A stretch of DNA of 64,000 bases, from NCBI GenBank assembly GCA_003228735.1, contig QIFG01000076.1, positions 1-64,000 on the forward strand, written 5' to 3'. This document shows, piece by piece, positions 15,622-24,173 of the stretch; within the stretch, counting starts at the first letter, position 1, and each line of letters opens with the position of its first letter. The notes beneath the pieces are model-generated. The model did not search any database and was not told the DNA's origin. It saw only the letters and a program-made list of their open reading frames with translations. A program made the position numbers and the translations under genes. The DNA is from Zetaproteobacteria bacterium. GTDB taxonomy: Bacteria > Pseudomonadota > Zetaproteobacteria > Mariprofundales > Mariprofundaceae.

Positions 15622-15889
15622 AGGGCCTGTTAATACTAATTCTGGCCGCAGCGACGCGGCTATTTTTGTGGCTCAGCAAGGCATTTCGAGCACAGTGTGC
15701 TTGATGCACATCAGCAAGAAATAACGCAGCAGGGCACAAAAATGGCCCGTCCCGCAGGGCTGCGCCCCAAGTGAGACCATCCAGCGTTGCTCGTCGCTCA
15801 TTTGGATTCACCAAACTTCCCTCCTCACGCCTTGACTGGTCTCACTTGGGACAGCAGCGCTTCGATCATAATTAGTATTAACAGGCCCT
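15622..15889. mobile_element. 268-bp MITE-like element with perfect 20-bp terminal inverted repeats
   Basis: The left end 15622-15641 (AGGGCCTGTTAATACTAATT) is exactly complementary to the right end 15870-15889. A second, internal inverted repeat (CCCAAGTGAGACCA at about 15767 and TGGTCTCACTTGGG at about 15837) lies inside. No transposase frame is present; a 64-codon frame inside is probably not a gene. No obvious target duplication flanks it. The right end encodes the last residues and stop codon of the asparagine-synthase-like gene, and the left end touches the GT4 start codon. Confidence 0.85.
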
Positions 15890-17761
15890 AAAATCCCAGC
15901 CGCGCCTCTTCATCCAGATATCGAGCAACATCAAGCCCCAGAGGATATCAGACATATCCCGTCCGGATTGATGCTGCTGCCAGATGGAAGCGGCAAACTC
16001 CTTTTTCACCAGGCCGCCAAGCGGCGCCGAGCCAAGCATGGCCTCCACCCTGCCGGCCAGCGGACCGCGCAGCCAATGCTTTACCGGCGCCATGAAGCCC
16101 TGCTTGGGCCTGTCGACAATATCCATCGGAAGGCGCTCACGGGCTATCTTCTTGAGCTGCAGCTTTAATCCCTCACGCCAGGGCGGGCCGGCCACCTTGT
16201 GCCTTGCATCAAGAGACATGGCCAAGGACAAGAGATTCACATCCAGAAACGGCGCCCTGAGTTCCAGCGCATGCGCCATGCTCATTCTATCGCCCAAGGC
16301 CAGGAGATCATCGGGCAGATAGCGCAGGATATCGTATGCCATGGCGCCATTAACCAGTCCATGCTCTGCAAAGAGACTCTTCAGCCCTCCATGCTCTGCA
16401 ACCGCATTCATGAAATCGGATTCGGGCCTTTTCGGTTCCGGTTGGGAAAACACGGTTTGCCAGGATTTTTCCCCTGTGCTGATCCAGCTTTGGTAAGCAA
16501 TCTCCGGCATAGACTCCAGTCCGTGCAGAAACCGCCTGAGCCGGCCACGCAGGTTGCGGCTGCTGCCGGATTCTCCAAGAGCACCCAGACCGGATAACAG
16601 CATGGTGCGCACTGGCTTCGGAACATTCTGCAAGCGGCCATGCCAGTGCAGGCCGAGATAGCGCGGATAGCCTCCGAACAATTCATCGCCGCCAACGCCT
16701 GAAAGAGCGACATCGACATACGATTTAGCCTCGCGGCAGATAAGATATGTCGGCAACGCCGTGGAATTAGTCACCGGCTGATCAAACGCCTCACTCAGAT
16801 CATGCAGGCAAGCTTCAGCCTCCGCCTTAACCTCAAGCACCTGATGTTCACTGCCGATGTGTGCCGCTACACGCGCCGCATAAGCGCTCTCATCATAATC
16901 TTTTGCGCCATCGCTGAAACGAACCGAAAAGGTGTGAATTGGATCAGGAAGCTGTCTGGCGAGCGACTCGGCCACCAATGATGAGTCCACGCCCCCTGAA
17001 AGAAACACGCCCAGGGGCTTGTCCGAAACCGCCCTCATCAGAAAGGCCTTGTCCAACTGCTTGCCAATGGATGCGCACAGTTCTTCCTGAGGCAAAAGGT
17101 TTGGCGCCGGCAAACGGAAATAGCGGTGGGTCTGAGGATCTTTGCCCGGAGCGCAAGTCAGATAGCAGCCAGCAGGAACCTGCTGTACTTCCCGATACAT
17201 CGTGGCTGGGGCCGAAATCGCCATCTTTTGCAGCAATTCGGACACTGCATGCAAGTTTGGCGTCAACTGCCAGCAGCCTTTTTCAAACGAAGCCAGGCTA
17301 GAGGCAAGGCCAACCCGGCCGGATTGCTCACACAGGAAAAGCGGTTTCTCGCCAAAGGGATCACGAGCAGCAATCAGCAATTGCTCACGCGCATCCCACA
17401 GCACAAATGCAAACATACCATTGAGCATGGGCAGCATGTCCATGCCATGCCTGCGATACAGATAAGGCAGCACTTCGGTATCTGTGTCCGACTCGAAATG
17501 GATACCGTCCTTTTCAAGCTGTGCTTTGAGTTCGCGGTAATTGTAAATGCAACCGTTGAAAACCACGGTTACATTATCACGGATCATGGGCTGCTGGCCG
17601 CGTTCATCCGGGCCGATAATCGAAAGGCGGTGGTGAATGGCGTGAAATAAATCCTGGTGAGTTTCTCCCTGGTCGTCAGGACCGCGATGCGCCACAGCCA
17701 CAGCCATCCGTCGGAGATCTGTATCGGCGCACTTCCCAAGAACAGCGACAAATCCACACAT
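15878..17761 (-). CDS. Asparagine-synthase-like amidotransferase of glycan clusters
   Basis: The 627-residue protein has an N-terminal glutamine amidohydrolase domain with nucleophile Cys2 (MCGFVAVLG), AHRGPDDQG and HHRLSIIG, and a C-terminal ATP-pyrophosphatase domain with SGGVDSS (about 255-261) and SGVGGDELFGGYPRY. AsnB-type enzymes use glutamine to amidate a carboxylate. Homologues in exopolysaccharide loci are thought to amidate sugar acids or peptides, not free aspartate; that reading is inferred from context. The final residues RAC and the TAA stop come from the inverted-repeat end of the adjacent 268-bp element, so the original C-terminus ended near GWDF. An 80-base gap separates it from the SGNH gene upstream. 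Confidence 0.9.
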   Translation of the reverse strand: MCGFVAVLGKCADTDLRRMAVAVAHRGPDDQGETHQDLFHAIHHRLSIIGPDERGQQPMIRDNVTVVFNGCIYNYRELKAQLEKDGIHFESDTDTEVLPYLYRRHGMDMLPMLNGMFAFVLWDAREQLLIAARDPFGEKPLFLCEQSGRVGLASSLASFEKGCWQLTPNLHAVSELLQKMAISAPATMYREVQQVPAGCYLTCAPGKDPQTHRYFRLPAPNLLPQEELCASIGKQLDKAFLMRAVSDKPLGVFLSGGVDSSLVAESLARQLPDPIHTFSVRFSDGAKDYDESAYAARVAAHIGSEHQVLEVKAEAEACLHDLSEAFDQPVTNSTALPTYLICREAKSYVDVALSGVGGDELFGGYPRYLGLHWHGRLQNVPKPVRTMLLSGLGALGESGSSRNLRGRLRRFLHGLESMPEIAYQSWISTGEKSWQTVFSQPEPKRPESDFMNAVAEHGGLKSLFAEHGLVNGAMAYDILRYLPDDLLALGDRMSMAHALELRAPFLDVNLLSLAMSLDARHKVAGPPWREGLKLQLKKIARERLPMDIVDRPKQGFMAPVKHWLRGPLAGRVEAMLGSAPLGGLVKKEFAASIWQQHQSGRDMSDILWGLMLLDIWMKRRGWDFRAC

Positions 17762-17841
17762 CTAGATAATGGCCTAAACTTTCCGGATTCTTGTCATATC
17801 GACATCATACAAAGCAAAACTGTTGACATTATCAGACGCTC

Positions 17842-19074
17842 TTAATTGACAGCATCAGGCAACATGCCCATCTGTTGTATCGCACGCTTTACACTCTGAG
17901 CAATCGCATGATACCCAATGGCATTGGGGTGACCGTCAGCAGCCACGCGATAAGGTTGCTTCCCTTTCTGCAAACACTCTCTCAAAGCCGGCAGGGCATC
18001 GACATATCCAATGCCCTCTTGATCCAGAAAAGATTTGGTCTCTCTCCACATTTTCTTCTCGGCTGCCAACAGTTTGACGTAATACGCCTCAGGATCAGAA
18101 ACGTCTTCAAGCACCACGGGTTCAAAGACATATTCCTTGGTGGGAATGAACAATACAAGAAATTGGATGCCCTGCTGCCGGGCTCGCAGACTCATCTCTT
18201 TTATCGCCCGTGAGCATAGGAGCCACCCCTCCTTTATCTGAGGTGTACCTATATCCATGGCGCTCAACCAGTACTTCGGGGTAAAGATCGTCTTGAACCG
18301 GCTCCCCTCATAAACATATAAGCGGCCTTTTTCAGGATGATGCAGCGCGTTCTTCCTGTAGGTGTCCCAGTAAAGGAAATCATCAATCCAAGAATACCTG
18401 TGTTCGATAAAATGCTTAAAGGTTCTCAGAAGAGCCAATATTTTCGAATGGCCGAGGAAAAACTTAACGCTATCTCCCCAGTCCACGAAGTAGATATTGA
18501 CATAGTCCTCAAGATTAACGGGCTTTACTTCAAGGGACTCCTTATCAAAATTGCGGCCACCGTTTGACTTAAGTTCCGGCAACTGCTCCCCGTAATAGAC
18601 TCGCAAAAAAGCGTCATACAGATCATTGCCTGAGTAAAACGCGGCAATCACCATGTCAGGATGTAAAGCCATGGCTTCATCCCAGAGCAGAAGGCTGTGA
18701 ACGGGACTATAGCCGCCCCATGCCATGTTATAGGTTTCAATACCCGTCAAGCTGGAAAGTTGCTGCGGCCAAGCTTGGTCAGGGTCGGCTCCGGTGCCAT
18801 AGGTCTGGGAATCGCCCATGGCGACAATGCCTGCCCGATCTGGTACGGCTTTGTTACGAAAACCCTTCTCATCATGACTGGCATGCTCTGGATTTGGTCT
18901 CTGACCAAGGCGCTCATCGCGTAGGGGAAGGGATTGTTTCGGTGGAGACAGTATCTCGTCCACAGCCGTTATGACTGATAGCCCTCTCAAAGCCAACTCG
19001 GCACATAAAAGGCCGAAAACAACAACCAGACTCGAGCAGGCGATAGACTTAAAGCGAATACGCATTTTCAGCAT
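17842..19074 (-). CDS. Membrane-anchored SGNH/GDSL hydrolase-like protein (SxtL position)
   Basis: The 410-residue protein has one N-terminal membrane anchor (about residues 10-35) and a periplasmic SGNH domain: block I VAMGDSQTYGTG with Ser89, block III FYSGNDLYD, and block V ADGHPNAIGYH (Asp380, His382). SGNH proteins of this kind are esterases or acyl/carbamoyl-transfer partners acting on glycans. It is the last gene of the run carbamoyltransferase, SxtJ, DUF5989, SGNH, the same order as sxtI-J-K-L, where SxtL is a GDSL-type protein. It follows DUF5989 after 41 bases. Translation could start at 19074 or at the next Met, three codons in. Confidence 0.85.
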   Translation of the reverse strand: MLKMRIRFKSIACSSLVVVFGLLCAELALRGLSVITAVDEILSPPKQSLPLRDERLGQRPNPEHASHDEKGFRNKAVPDRAGIVAMGDSQTYGTGADPDQAWPQQLSSLTGIETYNMAWGGYSPVHSLLLWDEAMALHPDMVIAAFYSGNDLYDAFLRVYYGEQLPELKSNGGRNFDKESLEVKPVNLEDYVNIYFVDWGDSVKFFLGHSKILALLRTFKHFIEHRYSWIDDFLYWDTYRKNALHHPEKGRLYVYEGSRFKTIFTPKYWLSAMDIGTPQIKEGWLLCSRAIKEMSLRARQQGIQFLVLFIPTKEYVFEPVVLEDVSDPEAYYVKLLAAEKKMWRETKSFLDQEGIGYVDALPALRECLQKGKQPYRVAADGHPNAIGYHAIAQSVKRAIQQMGMLPDAVN

Positions 19075-19115
19075 ACCATTTCAAAATGCCTGTCCAACAA
19101 GCCAATTTTTTCGAA

Positions 19116-19268
19116 TCAAAACAGCGTATAAATAAATGGCGCCACGGCGCTACCCTGAGCAAAAACAATAAGCAATCCCAGCAGCAGTAACACTATGATA
19201 ATGGGCGCCAGCCAGAACTTCTTACGCTCTTTCATAAACGCCCACAAATCCTTTAGCAAATCCATCAT
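19116..19268 (-). CDS. DUF5989 small membrane protein (SxtK-like)
   Basis: This 50-residue gene is easily missed. Its sequence begins MMDLLKDLWAFMKERKKFW, continues with one hydrophobic span (LAPIIIVLLLLGLLIVF) and ends AQGSAVAPFIYTLF, the pattern I know for DUF5989 proteins. These sit next to NodU/CmcH-type carbamoyltransferases and SxtJ; the family function is unknown. The ATG follows the SxtJ TAG stop with no gap, so translation is very likely coupled. A second ATG comes directly after the first. SxtK of saxitoxin clusters is of similar size and position. Confidence 0.85.
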   Translation of the reverse strand: MMDLLKDLWAFMKERKKFWLAPIIIVLLLLGLLIVFAQGSAVAPFIYTLF

Positions 19269-19682
19269 CTAAAACGGCCTCTCCATATGATTTCTCTCCG
19301 GCGTCTTTGACATCACGCGATAGGACTGTACTTCCTCGTCGAACTTTCTTGCCATCGGATCCTTGCCCATAACACGCATCACTAACCCCATTGGCAGCAT
19401 AACAACATAGAATACTACAGCCAGAACAAGATGGTTAATTACTCCGCCAATAACCATCGCAACCTTCATCCAGCCTATATATATCGGACGAAGACTGACC
19501 GGAGCGCTAACGGCCCAGATCAGGAATACAATACCTATGCCCCATGGCCAGAGCGGGAATGCCAGACCCCACACCCAGGGCAACGCCAGACCGAAAATTC
19601 CGGCAATGAAACCGGCCATCATCAGACCAAACTGCCTTAAGCCCCTGGCGTCAAGCTCAGGTATCTCATGCTTTTGCACCAT
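19269..19682 (-). CDS. SxtJ family membrane protein
   Basis: The 137-residue protein has about three hydrophobic segments (near 20-40, 42-60 and 75-105), and ends in a charged tail with MGKDPMARKFDEEVQSYRV. It matches the SxtJ family, known only as a partner of carbamoyltransferases, with no established activity. Its start codon lies 7 bases from the end of repeat copy C; the end of that repeat gives a GCAGGTTAGGGGGTA stretch just before the ATG that may serve as ribosome-binding site. DUF5989 follows without a gap. Confidence 0.85.
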   Translation of the reverse strand: MVQKHEIPELDARGLRQFGLMMAGFIAGIFGLALPWVWGLAFPLWPWGIGIVFLIWAVSAPVSLRPIYIGWMKVAMVIGGVINHLVLAVVFYVVMLPMGLVMRVMGKDPMARKFDEEVQSYRVMSKTPERNHMERPF

Positions 19683-19688
19683 TACCCC

Positions 19689-19834
19689 CTAACCTGCAAA
19701 GCCGGAGCCAAACAGGGATGAAGAATCAAACCACAAAGACACCAAGACACAAAGGTTAAATTCCTTATTGTTCTTCGTGCCTTAGTGCCTTCGTGGTAAC
19801 AACTTGTCCTTTCTGCATTGGATTCCGCCAGTAA
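19689..19834 (-). repeat. CCACAAAGGCACAAAG-type intergenic repeat, copy C
   Basis: It has the same two ends as copy B (TAACCTGCAAAGCCGG at left, GCATTGGATTCCGCCAGTAAG at right) and the same arms (CCACAAAGACACCAAGACAC and GTGCCTTAGTGCCTTCGTGG), in the same orientation, but with a shorter centre. It separates the carbamoyltransferase gene from sxtJ inside what is otherwise a tight operon. Confidence 0.87.
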
Positions 19835-19846
19835 GCCGGCAAGCGG

Positions 19847-21685
19847 CTAGTCCAACTCAAATTCCTGCATCCAGGCATCGTCCTTCTCCCATTCGGGTTG
19901 ATCCTGTTTGGCCAGAAGAAAATTCTCAATGACCAGATAATCCATCTCGGTCCGCATGAAACAGCGGTAGGCATCCTCCGGCGTACAGACAATCGGCTCG
20001 CCCCTGACATTGAATGAGGTATTGACCAGAACCGGGCAGCCCGTCCTCTCATCGAATGCCTGGATCAGTTGATAATAACGCAGGTTGGTCTCTTCATGCA
20101 CCGTCTGGATACGCGCTGAGTAATCGACATGCGTGATGGCCGGCAGCTTCGATCTCGGCACATTCAACTTTTCGGTGCCGAACATCGACTGCTGCTCCTT
20201 GCTCATCGGGATGCGAATCTCTTCCCTGACCGGCGCCACCATCAGCATATACGGACTCGGCCGGTCGTATTCAAAATAGTCCGCCACGCGTTCGGCCAAT
20301 ACCGAAGGCGCAAAGGGACGGAAAGATTCCCGGTATTTGATCTTCAGATTCATGGTGGACTGAATCTTTGTATTTCTCGGATCACCCAGGATCGAGCGGC
20401 CGCCAAGAGCACGCGGGCCAAACTCCATCCTGCCCTGCATCCAGCCGACAATATGCCCCTGATCCAGCATCTCCGCCAGCCTCGGCATCAACGCCTCATC
20501 ATCCAGGCGCACATAATCGGCATTCACCGAATCCAGATAACCACTGATCTGATCGCCGGAATATTGTGGGCCAAGATATGAGCCATGCATGTTGTCCTTA
20601 TTGCTGATGCTTCTCGGCTGATCCAGATGCTCATGCCAGACCGAAAGCGCAGCACCGACCGCACCACCGGCATCGCCGGCCGCTGGCTGCACCCAGACAT
20701 CCTTGAACGGCCCCTCCCGCAATAATCGCCCGTTGGCGACGCAGTTCAGCGCCACGCCTCCGGCCAGACACAGGTAGTCTGCATCCAGCTCCTTCTGCAC
20801 AGTGCGGGCCAGCCTCAGCACGATCTCCTCGGTCACCGCCTGGATGGAGGCGGCAATATCCATCTCCTTCTGCGTGATTCTTGATTCCGGCTTCCTGGCC
20901 GGGCCGCCGAACAGATCGTGGAACTTTTTTCCGGTCATGGTCAAGCCGGTGGCATAATTGAAGTACTCCATGCTCAGGCGGAAGGTGCCGTCTTCCTTGA
21001 GATCGAGCAGCTGATCCAGAATCAGATCAACGTATTTCGGCTCACCGTAGGGCGCCAGGCCCATCAGCTTGTACTCGCCCGAATTGACCCTGAAGCCGGT
21101 GTAGTAGGTGAATGCCGAATACAACAATCCAAGCGAGTGCGGAAAGTCCATTTCCCACTGAGGCGTCAGCGTATTGCCTTCGCCAAGCCATACCGAGGAT
21201 GTGGCCCATTCTCCGACGCCATCCAGACACATCACGGCGGCCCGCTCAAACGGACTCGGATAGAAAGCGCTGGCCGCATGCGAGCGGTGATGGTCATTGA
21301 ACAAAAGCGGCGGCAACTCTTTCTCCCGGCATCCCGCCAGCGCCGCCAGCTCTTTCTTCAACACAGACTTCAGATACAGCTTTTCCTTCAACCATACCGG
21401 CATCGCCGCCACAAAGGAGCGAAAGCCTTGCGGGGCATAGGCCAGATAGGTTTCCAGCAAGCGTTCAAACTTCACCAGCGGCTTGTCGTAGAAAACAACG
21501 TAATCGGCATCGGTGAGCTTCAACCCCGCATCGTCCAGGCAGAAGGATACGGCATGCGAAGGAAAGCCCGCGTCGTGCTTCTTGCGCGAAAACCGTTCTT
21601 CCTGAGCCGCTGCCACAATATCACCATCACGAACCAGTGCAGCAGCACTGTCGTGATAATAGGCGGAAATTCCGAGGATATTCAT
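19847..21685 (-). CDS. O-carbamoyltransferase, NodU/CmcH family (SxtI-like)
   Basis: The 612-residue cytoplasmic enzyme transfers a carbamoyl group from carbamoyl phosphate through carbamoyl-AMP to a hydroxyl. Family marks are ISAYYHDSAAALVRDG and AAQEERFSRKKHD near the N-terminus, NDHHRSHAASAFYPSPF (about 131-147), the ATPase-type segments VMCLDGVGEWATSSV and CLAGGVALNCVANGRL, and the C-terminal YrdC-like GRMEFGPRALGGRSILGDPR. The length equals that I recall for SxtI. It lies one base after the second SGNH gene in the operon. In this setting it most likely carbamoylates a sugar of the surface glycan. Confidence 0.93.
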   Translation of the reverse strand: MNILGISAYYHDSAAALVRDGDIVAAAQEERFSRKKHDAGFPSHAVSFCLDDAGLKLTDADYVVFYDKPLVKFERLLETYLAYAPQGFRSFVAAMPVWLKEKLYLKSVLKKELAALAGCREKELPPLLFNDHHRSHAASAFYPSPFERAAVMCLDGVGEWATSSVWLGEGNTLTPQWEMDFPHSLGLLYSAFTYYTGFRVNSGEYKLMGLAPYGEPKYVDLILDQLLDLKEDGTFRLSMEYFNYATGLTMTGKKFHDLFGGPARKPESRITQKEMDIAASIQAVTEEIVLRLARTVQKELDADYLCLAGGVALNCVANGRLLREGPFKDVWVQPAAGDAGGAVGAALSVWHEHLDQPRSISNKDNMHGSYLGPQYSGDQISGYLDSVNADYVRLDDEALMPRLAEMLDQGHIVGWMQGRMEFGPRALGGRSILGDPRNTKIQSTMNLKIKYRESFRPFAPSVLAERVADYFEYDRPSPYMLMVAPVREEIRIPMSKEQQSMFGTEKLNVPRSKLPAITHVDYSARIQTVHEETNLRYYQLIQAFDERTGCPVLVNTSFNVRGEPIVCTPEDAYRCFMRTEMDYLVIENFLLAKQDQPEWEKDDAWMQEFELD

Positions 21686-21686
21686 A

Positions 21687-22790
21687 TCAGTTCTGATTCT
21701 CCGCCGGCAGCAATCCTTCCGCCTTAAGCCTTTTCTCTAACAGTTGGGCAATCCATGCATGCCCGGCCGGAGCGAAGTGCCCTTCTCTGGGGAAATAAAG
21801 CTCATCCAGATTATTCTTCATCTCTACCTGTTCACGGAAGCCACTCAGCATATCCAGATACGGAATACCCCACTGCCTGCACAACCCGATCATCCTCTCT
21901 ATCCGGGGGGATCTCATTTTTACCACTTCGCTATAGGTCGGAAGCAGAATGACAAAAAGTCTGCCGGTCTGCTCGCGCATGTGGAACAGCTTTTCGTAAA
22001 TCGCCTTTACAAGCACCCAGGAGCGTTCCTCCTCTGCGGCATTGATCCGGCTGAAGTTCACCTGTTGATCCGCCTTTCTACGATAAATATTGCGGATTGC
22101 CAGATGCGGATAAATCTGGCGAAGCCAGTTGGCCAGGTGAGAGTTGGACATCATCCAGTTATACAGCGGCAGGCTCTGGATCATGTGCTGATGCTTGTAG
22201 TAGCGGTATTTGGCTGATGATTCTTCCGAAGCCTTCTGATGGGCAGCTTCGCCGTTTTCCACCCGGTACAGGTTGCCATGCAACACATCCTCGAAATCAT
22301 TGCCGGAATAAAATGCGATCAGGGTTATGTCGGGATGATAGCGATAGGCCTCCTTGCTCATGAAGGCAAGCTGCTGGCCAGGCCCCCAGCCGCGCACCGC
22401 GCCATTGATCACTTCGGCCGGGAACAATTTCCCCAGCCTGACTTCCAGGCGCTTTAGATAAAGCTCATCCAGTTCGGCGCCTTCGGCAAAGGTCATCGAA
22501 TCTCCGAGAGCCAGGATGCGGAATACGCCGGGTTTGCGCTCATAGGGAATTTCCCGATCCCTCAGCCCGTGGCTATTGATCGAAACATGCATGAACCATT
22601 CCCCATCCTGTTTTCCGTATGCACCCGAAGCATTGGGAGGCAGGCGGTAGATAAGGTCTTCGTCCAGAACGATACCCAATGGTTCGATAAGCACGCGAGG
22701 CGCAACAATCCGAATGGCGATTTCCGCAATCAGCAGAGCGATCAGGCAGGAGATGACAACCAGCAACGCATTTTGCAGCACTCTCTTCAT
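21687..22790 (-). CDS. Second membrane-anchored SGNH/GDSL hydrolase-like protein
   Basis: The product is about 367 residues: an N-terminal membrane anchor (about 5-27), then SGNH blocks ILALGDSMTFAEG (nucleophile Ser), NGAVRGWGPGQQ (block II Gly), FYSGNDFED (block III Asn) and FPREGHFAPAGHAWIA (block V His). In block V a Glu stands where Asp is usual. It resembles the SGNH protein at 17842-19074 and brackets the carbamoyltransferase module from the other side. I start at the ATG at 22790, 4 bases after the upstream stop, preceded by GGGG; an in-frame start at 22808 exists. The substrate is likely a glycan ester. Confidence 0.83.
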   Translation of the reverse strand: MKRVLQNALLVVISCLIALLIAEIAIRIVAPRVLIEPLGIVLDEDLIYRLPPNASGAYGKQDGEWFMHVSINSHGLRDREIPYERKPGVFRILALGDSMTFAEGAELDELYLKRLEVRLGKLFPAEVINGAVRGWGPGQQLAFMSKEAYRYHPDITLIAFYSGNDFEDVLHGNLYRVENGEAAHQKASEESSAKYRYYKHQHMIQSLPLYNWMMSNSHLANWLRQIYPHLAIRNIYRRKADQQVNFSRINAAEEERSWVLVKAIYEKLFHMREQTGRLFVILLPTYSEVVKMRSPRIERMIGLCRQWGIPYLDMLSGFREQVEMKNNLDELYFPREGHFAPAGHAWIAQLLEKRLKAEGLLPAENQN

Positions 22791-22794
22791 CCGG

Positions 22795-23772
22795 TTACCC
22801 CGCCCCACCTTGCAGCAACTCCCTCGAACGATGATTCCGCGAAGAAAACAGCAGAACAGCTCCGGGCAGGCTCACAATAATAAGCAACAGACCGAACAGT
22901 ACGGATACTGTAAACGCCTGCCCGGCTGGAATGCCGGCAAGAGCAAAGAGCTCCACTGCTCCGATTTCCCTCAAGCCCCAGCCGGAAAACGAAAATGGTA
23001 ACAATGCCACCAGAAACACCAACGGCACCAGCAACACATAAAACCACCAGTTCAATGCGATGCCCAGGCTTTCGCCAATCAGGGCATAGGCTATGATGCC
23101 ATTGATATGGACAACAAGAGAGGTCCAGAACTGTTCAGATAATGGCCGGAGAAACCGGAAGCGCCTGATATCCCTGAGCAACAGGGGAATCATCCCGAGT
23201 GAGCGCGGAACCATGCGGCGGATGGATCTTCTGCCGGGCAGAAAAACAGCACCAAATAAAATCAAAAAGAATCCGGCTGCCATCACTGCGAGCCAGAACG
23301 TCAACACTGGTTGATTGAATAGTGACTGATATAACGGGAGAAATAACAGAACACTCAACATCAATATCATCAGGCCGAAGACCCGATCCAGAATGGTGCA
23401 GCGTATCGCCCTGCCCAACCCCAGCCGTTGACGAAACATGAACACCTTGACCACATCACCGCCCAGGCTGCTGGGCAATACCTGATTAAACAGAAGCCCG
23501 ATAAAATGAACCCTGACCGACTTCCGCAGGGTAATGCGCCGGCCAATGGTCCTGACCACATACAAAAAGCGCTGGGCCGAAATCACCTGAGCGGCAAGAA
23601 ATATCACGGCGGCGGCCACTAGCGGTATGATCTGAATCCCTGAAAGCAACCTGCCTACTTCCTGTACGGAAACATGCTTCAGCACGATCGTGATCGCGGC
23701 AGCCGAAACAATGAACTTCAGAAATAACAGAAGTCTTTTCTTCGCTGCAGGTTGGATGCTGGCCTTCTCCAT
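22795..23772 (-). CDS. Flippase-like / lysylphosphatidylglycerol synthase TM-domain protein
   Basis: This 325-residue polytopic membrane protein carries the family motifs LLFNQVLPSSLGGDVVKVFMFRQ and the C-terminal FSFSGWGLREIGAVELFAL. It belongs to the same family as 1285-2199 but is clearly a different member. It sits between DUF2304/GT2 and the SGNH-carbamoyltransferase genes, 12 bases downstream of DUF2304. A role in moving a lipid-linked intermediate is inferred from the family and context only. Confidence 0.85.
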   Translation of the reverse strand: MEKASIQPAAKKRLLLFLKFIVSAAAITIVLKHVSVQEVGRLLSGIQIIPLVAAAVIFLAAQVISAQRFLYVVRTIGRRITLRKSVRVHFIGLLFNQVLPSSLGGDVVKVFMFRQRLGLGRAIRCTILDRVFGLMILMLSVLLFLPLYQSLFNQPVLTFWLAVMAAGFFLILFGAVFLPGRRSIRRMVPRSLGMIPLLLRDIRRFRFLRPLSEQFWTSLVVHINGIIAYALIGESLGIALNWWFYVLLVPLVFLVALLPFSFSGWGLREIGAVELFALAGIPAGQAFTVSVLFGLLLIIVSLPGAVLLFSSRNHRSRELLQGGAG

Positions 23773-23784
23773 TTTCAGGCAGGC

Positions 23785-24153
23785 CTACTTTTCTTTGCCA
23801 TCCTGATCCAGTTTCTGGCGAAGCAGGCTGATCTCCTGCACAAGATGACGGCTGCGTTTCTGAAGTTGATAGATGTTGACGGTCAGGCGATGGAGAAGGA
23901 TAAAAATAATCACGAACAAACCACCAAACATAACAACAAACGGGAATGCCACGCCAGCCAGATCGCCGAGCCACTGGGCCAGACCCGGAAAGAACACGAA
24001 TACCGCAGGTACAACTGCAACCATGGACAGCAGAATGAAATCATACAAATCCAGGGTGTTGTGGATTGTTTTCCGGGCCAGAAATAACAGATAGATGACT
24101 GCAAACGAGCCGATCGTAAGCATGGTTGCGATGGTTGGTGAAAACTCCTGCAT
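23785..24153 (-). CDS. DUF2304 family membrane protein
   Basis: The 122-residue protein has three hydrophobic stretches (about 8-26, 38-58, 68-90) and a charged C-terminal helix with LQKRSRHLVQEISLLRQKLDQ, likely a coiled coil. DUF2304 proteins are usually encoded next to a DPM1-like GT2, as here (20 bases downstream of it), and are thought to work with that enzyme. Match to DUF2304 is by pattern and context, moderately sure. Confidence 0.75.
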   Translation of the reverse strand: MQEFSPTIATMLTIGSFAVIYLLFLARKTIHNTLDLYDFILLSMVAVVPAVFVFFPGLAQWLGDLAGVAFPFVVMFGGLFVIIFILLHRLTVNIYQLQKRSRHLVQEISLLRQKLDQDGKEK

Positions 24154-24173
24154 GAGCGCTCCCCTTTATTTCC

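Noticed and set aside
15620-15814. 64-codon minus-strand frame in the 268-bp element
   Set aside because: It lies between the inverted ends of a MITE-like element, has no ribosome-binding site I trust and is more likely a by-product of the repeat.
17842-21685. Saxitoxin biosynthesis
   Set aside because: Only the four tailoring-type genes are present and all neighbours are glycan genes; none of the core enzymes of the toxin pathway is visible.
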